Shown here piece by piece: positions 62,613 to 64,000 of a stretch of DNA of 64,000 nucleotides (positions are counted from its first letter, which is position 1; every line of letters starts with the position of its first letter). The translations under genes were made by a program, and so were the position numbers. The notes beneath the pieces were generated by a model. It did not search any database and had not been told where the DNA came from. It worked only from the letters and a program-made list of their open reading frames with translations. This stretch comes from Neodiprion pinetum (taxonomy: Eukaryota > Arthropoda > Insecta > Hymenoptera > Diprionidae). The stretch lies in NCBI RefSeq assembly GCF_021155775.2, contig NC_060234.1:3224001-3288000 (forward strand). The letters are read 5' to 3'.

Positions 62613-63386
62613 AGCCAAGTTAAAACTTAAAAATTCATTAGCGAAAAACGTTTCGCTTCTTCTCGAAACTCCGGAATTTGGAGAAAGGGAACTCTAGGGG
62701 CTATCCAGCGGCTGGGTGCCACCTATTTTTGCATCAAGTACTAATTTATCGAGGATTACTCGGCGTACTGAAGAATTTGCTTCTTTCCCTCGGAGAATGC
62801 AGCGAGCGTGAGGGAAAACTAACTGAAAATAGAATGAGAGGGGATTGGAAAGATTCGAAAACTACCCCCTACGAACACCCATTTCTAACAGGGTGGTCGT
62901 TGTAATTTTTCAAAGTATACTTTTCATCCCTGGAATCGATAGATTGTGACGAGAAGAATCGCGTTTGAATTATTTCAGATTTTTAGCTTCGTTGGGAAGT
63001 GTGTCGAAATCAATTTGACAAATGAGAAGCGTTGTTGGCATCTGTAACAATAATTTTTTCGCGTCTTGTTTAAATGGGAAATTTCACACATATATGTGCG
63101 TGTATACACGTGCGTGCCAATAACGCGAAAGGTACTTACAATGCTTCGTACGATCGTACAATGGGCTCGAAAGGTCTTGGAATGGGATTTGCGTGTACTG
63201 CAGAGACGTCGTTAACATCAACGAATTGGAATCGCACACATTCCGATGTGCATGTACACCGCATATCGTGGTCGTTCGGACCAGTTGAGGTTCTGGTTCT
63301 ACACCGGATGCGGTTTTCCAACAAGCTCCAATTACTCCCTCTCTTGTCATCCCTCGCAGCAAGAGCACGAGCTGCACTTACCAAAC

Positions 63387-63947
63387 TGGGGCGAGACCGA
63401 AGTTCCGAATTTGAAAAGTTCCGAAAGTGCCTAATTCCGAATTATTTCATGGCGAAACTTGAAGTAAAGAAATCAAACTTTGAAGAAACAACAAAGTTTC
63501 GAGTGGTCGGAAGCCCGACGGCTCAGAGTTCCAAAATTCAAGATTCTGAAAATTCAAGTTTCGATCTATAGCGGAATCACGGGAAGTAAATTTCGAAAAT
63601 TGAAATATATTCGCGGAGCGTAGTTTTTTCAACAGGTGGGAGTAAGAAAATCAGAAAAACCAAAAATCAGGATGACCAGGATTCCGAACGTAAAAATATC
63701 GAAAACGCGAAACAAGGAAAGATGAAAATTGTCGAATTTCACTAAACCGAAAATTTCCAGAACTGAAAATCTTTGATCATTCGGAATTCCGATGTTTCAG
63801 ATTTTGTAATTCTCTCATTTTCGCGCTTTCGGAACTTTGATGTTTCGCGAAAGTTTGATTTCTTCACTTTAAGTTTTTTACCACCAAGAAATTCGGAATT
63901 TGACGCTCTCGCAATTTTGAAAATTCGTAATTTTAACTCCGCCCCGT
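63387..63947 (+). mobile_element. About 0.56 kb TCGAAA-rich element, copy 2
   Basis: The second collinear copy. It starts GGGGCGAGACCGAAGTTCCG and ends TTAACTCCGCCCCGTC. It lies in the presumed neuroligin intron or just downstream. Divergence from copy 1 is moderate and indels are frequent. Confidence 0.65.
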
Positions 63948-64000
63948 CAAACTGACACTGAAATGCAGATCCTATCACGTATAAGAATATTGAAAAATAC

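Larger units (their letters stand above)
58388..63386. other. Continuing presumed neuroligin intron; no exon found
   Basis: AT-rich with long T runs (58520, 58830, 58900, 59290), CTTC, TTTA and GGA repeats, and a GC-richer patch at 63140-63380. No segment resembles the next part of the neuroligin ectodomain. Confidence 0.5.

Overview
The window looks like intron-rich, AT-rich nuclear DNA from an insect, most plausibly a hymenopteran; the order is a guess from overall character. It has dense homopolymer and dinucleotide tracts, many short foldback and MITE-type DNA elements, and no long intact ORFs. There are no operons, ribosome binding sites, CRISPR arrays or rRNA genes.

The only gene I can identify with confidence is the 5' end of a neuroligin on the + strand. 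Coding exon 1 (50362-50606) carries the start codon and signal peptide. Coding exon 2 (51487-51662) carries the EDCLYLN block of the cholinesterase-like fold. I found no further coding exon between 51663 and the end of the window, so the next intron appears to exceed 12 kb and the rest of the gene lies downstream. The 50 kb upstream of the start codon holds no recognisable gene and may be intergenic or 5'-UTR intron sequence.

The most striking structure is a 3.0 kb inverted repeat at 31235-34232. Its two arms of about 1.36-1.43 kb are almost identical over their inner 1.1 kb, slightly diverged at the tips, and abruptly different in the central 0.2 kb. The arms are visibly GC-richer than their surroundings. 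They contain an open frame of 106-127 codons and diverged copies of one short coding-like unit. The block could be a long-TIR or foldback transposon, or a source of long hairpin RNA. Its left flank is a copy of a repeat also present near 17.7 kb.

Most other annotation is repeats. There is a TA-flanked MITE family of about 430 bp (seven full or partial copies), and a TIR element of about 0.8 kb (copies at 5.5 and 10.4 kb, a fragment at 43.3 kb). A related-looking element of about 0.56 kb occurs at 22.2 and 63.4 kb. Several foldback elements lie at 7.7, 17.7, 26.8, 34.7, 50.8, 56.0 and 57.8 kb, one of them filling most of neuroligin intron 1. A 9-bp-period minisatellite at 52.66-53.13 kb and many microsatellites complete the picture. 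All similarity statements were made by eye, without database searches.
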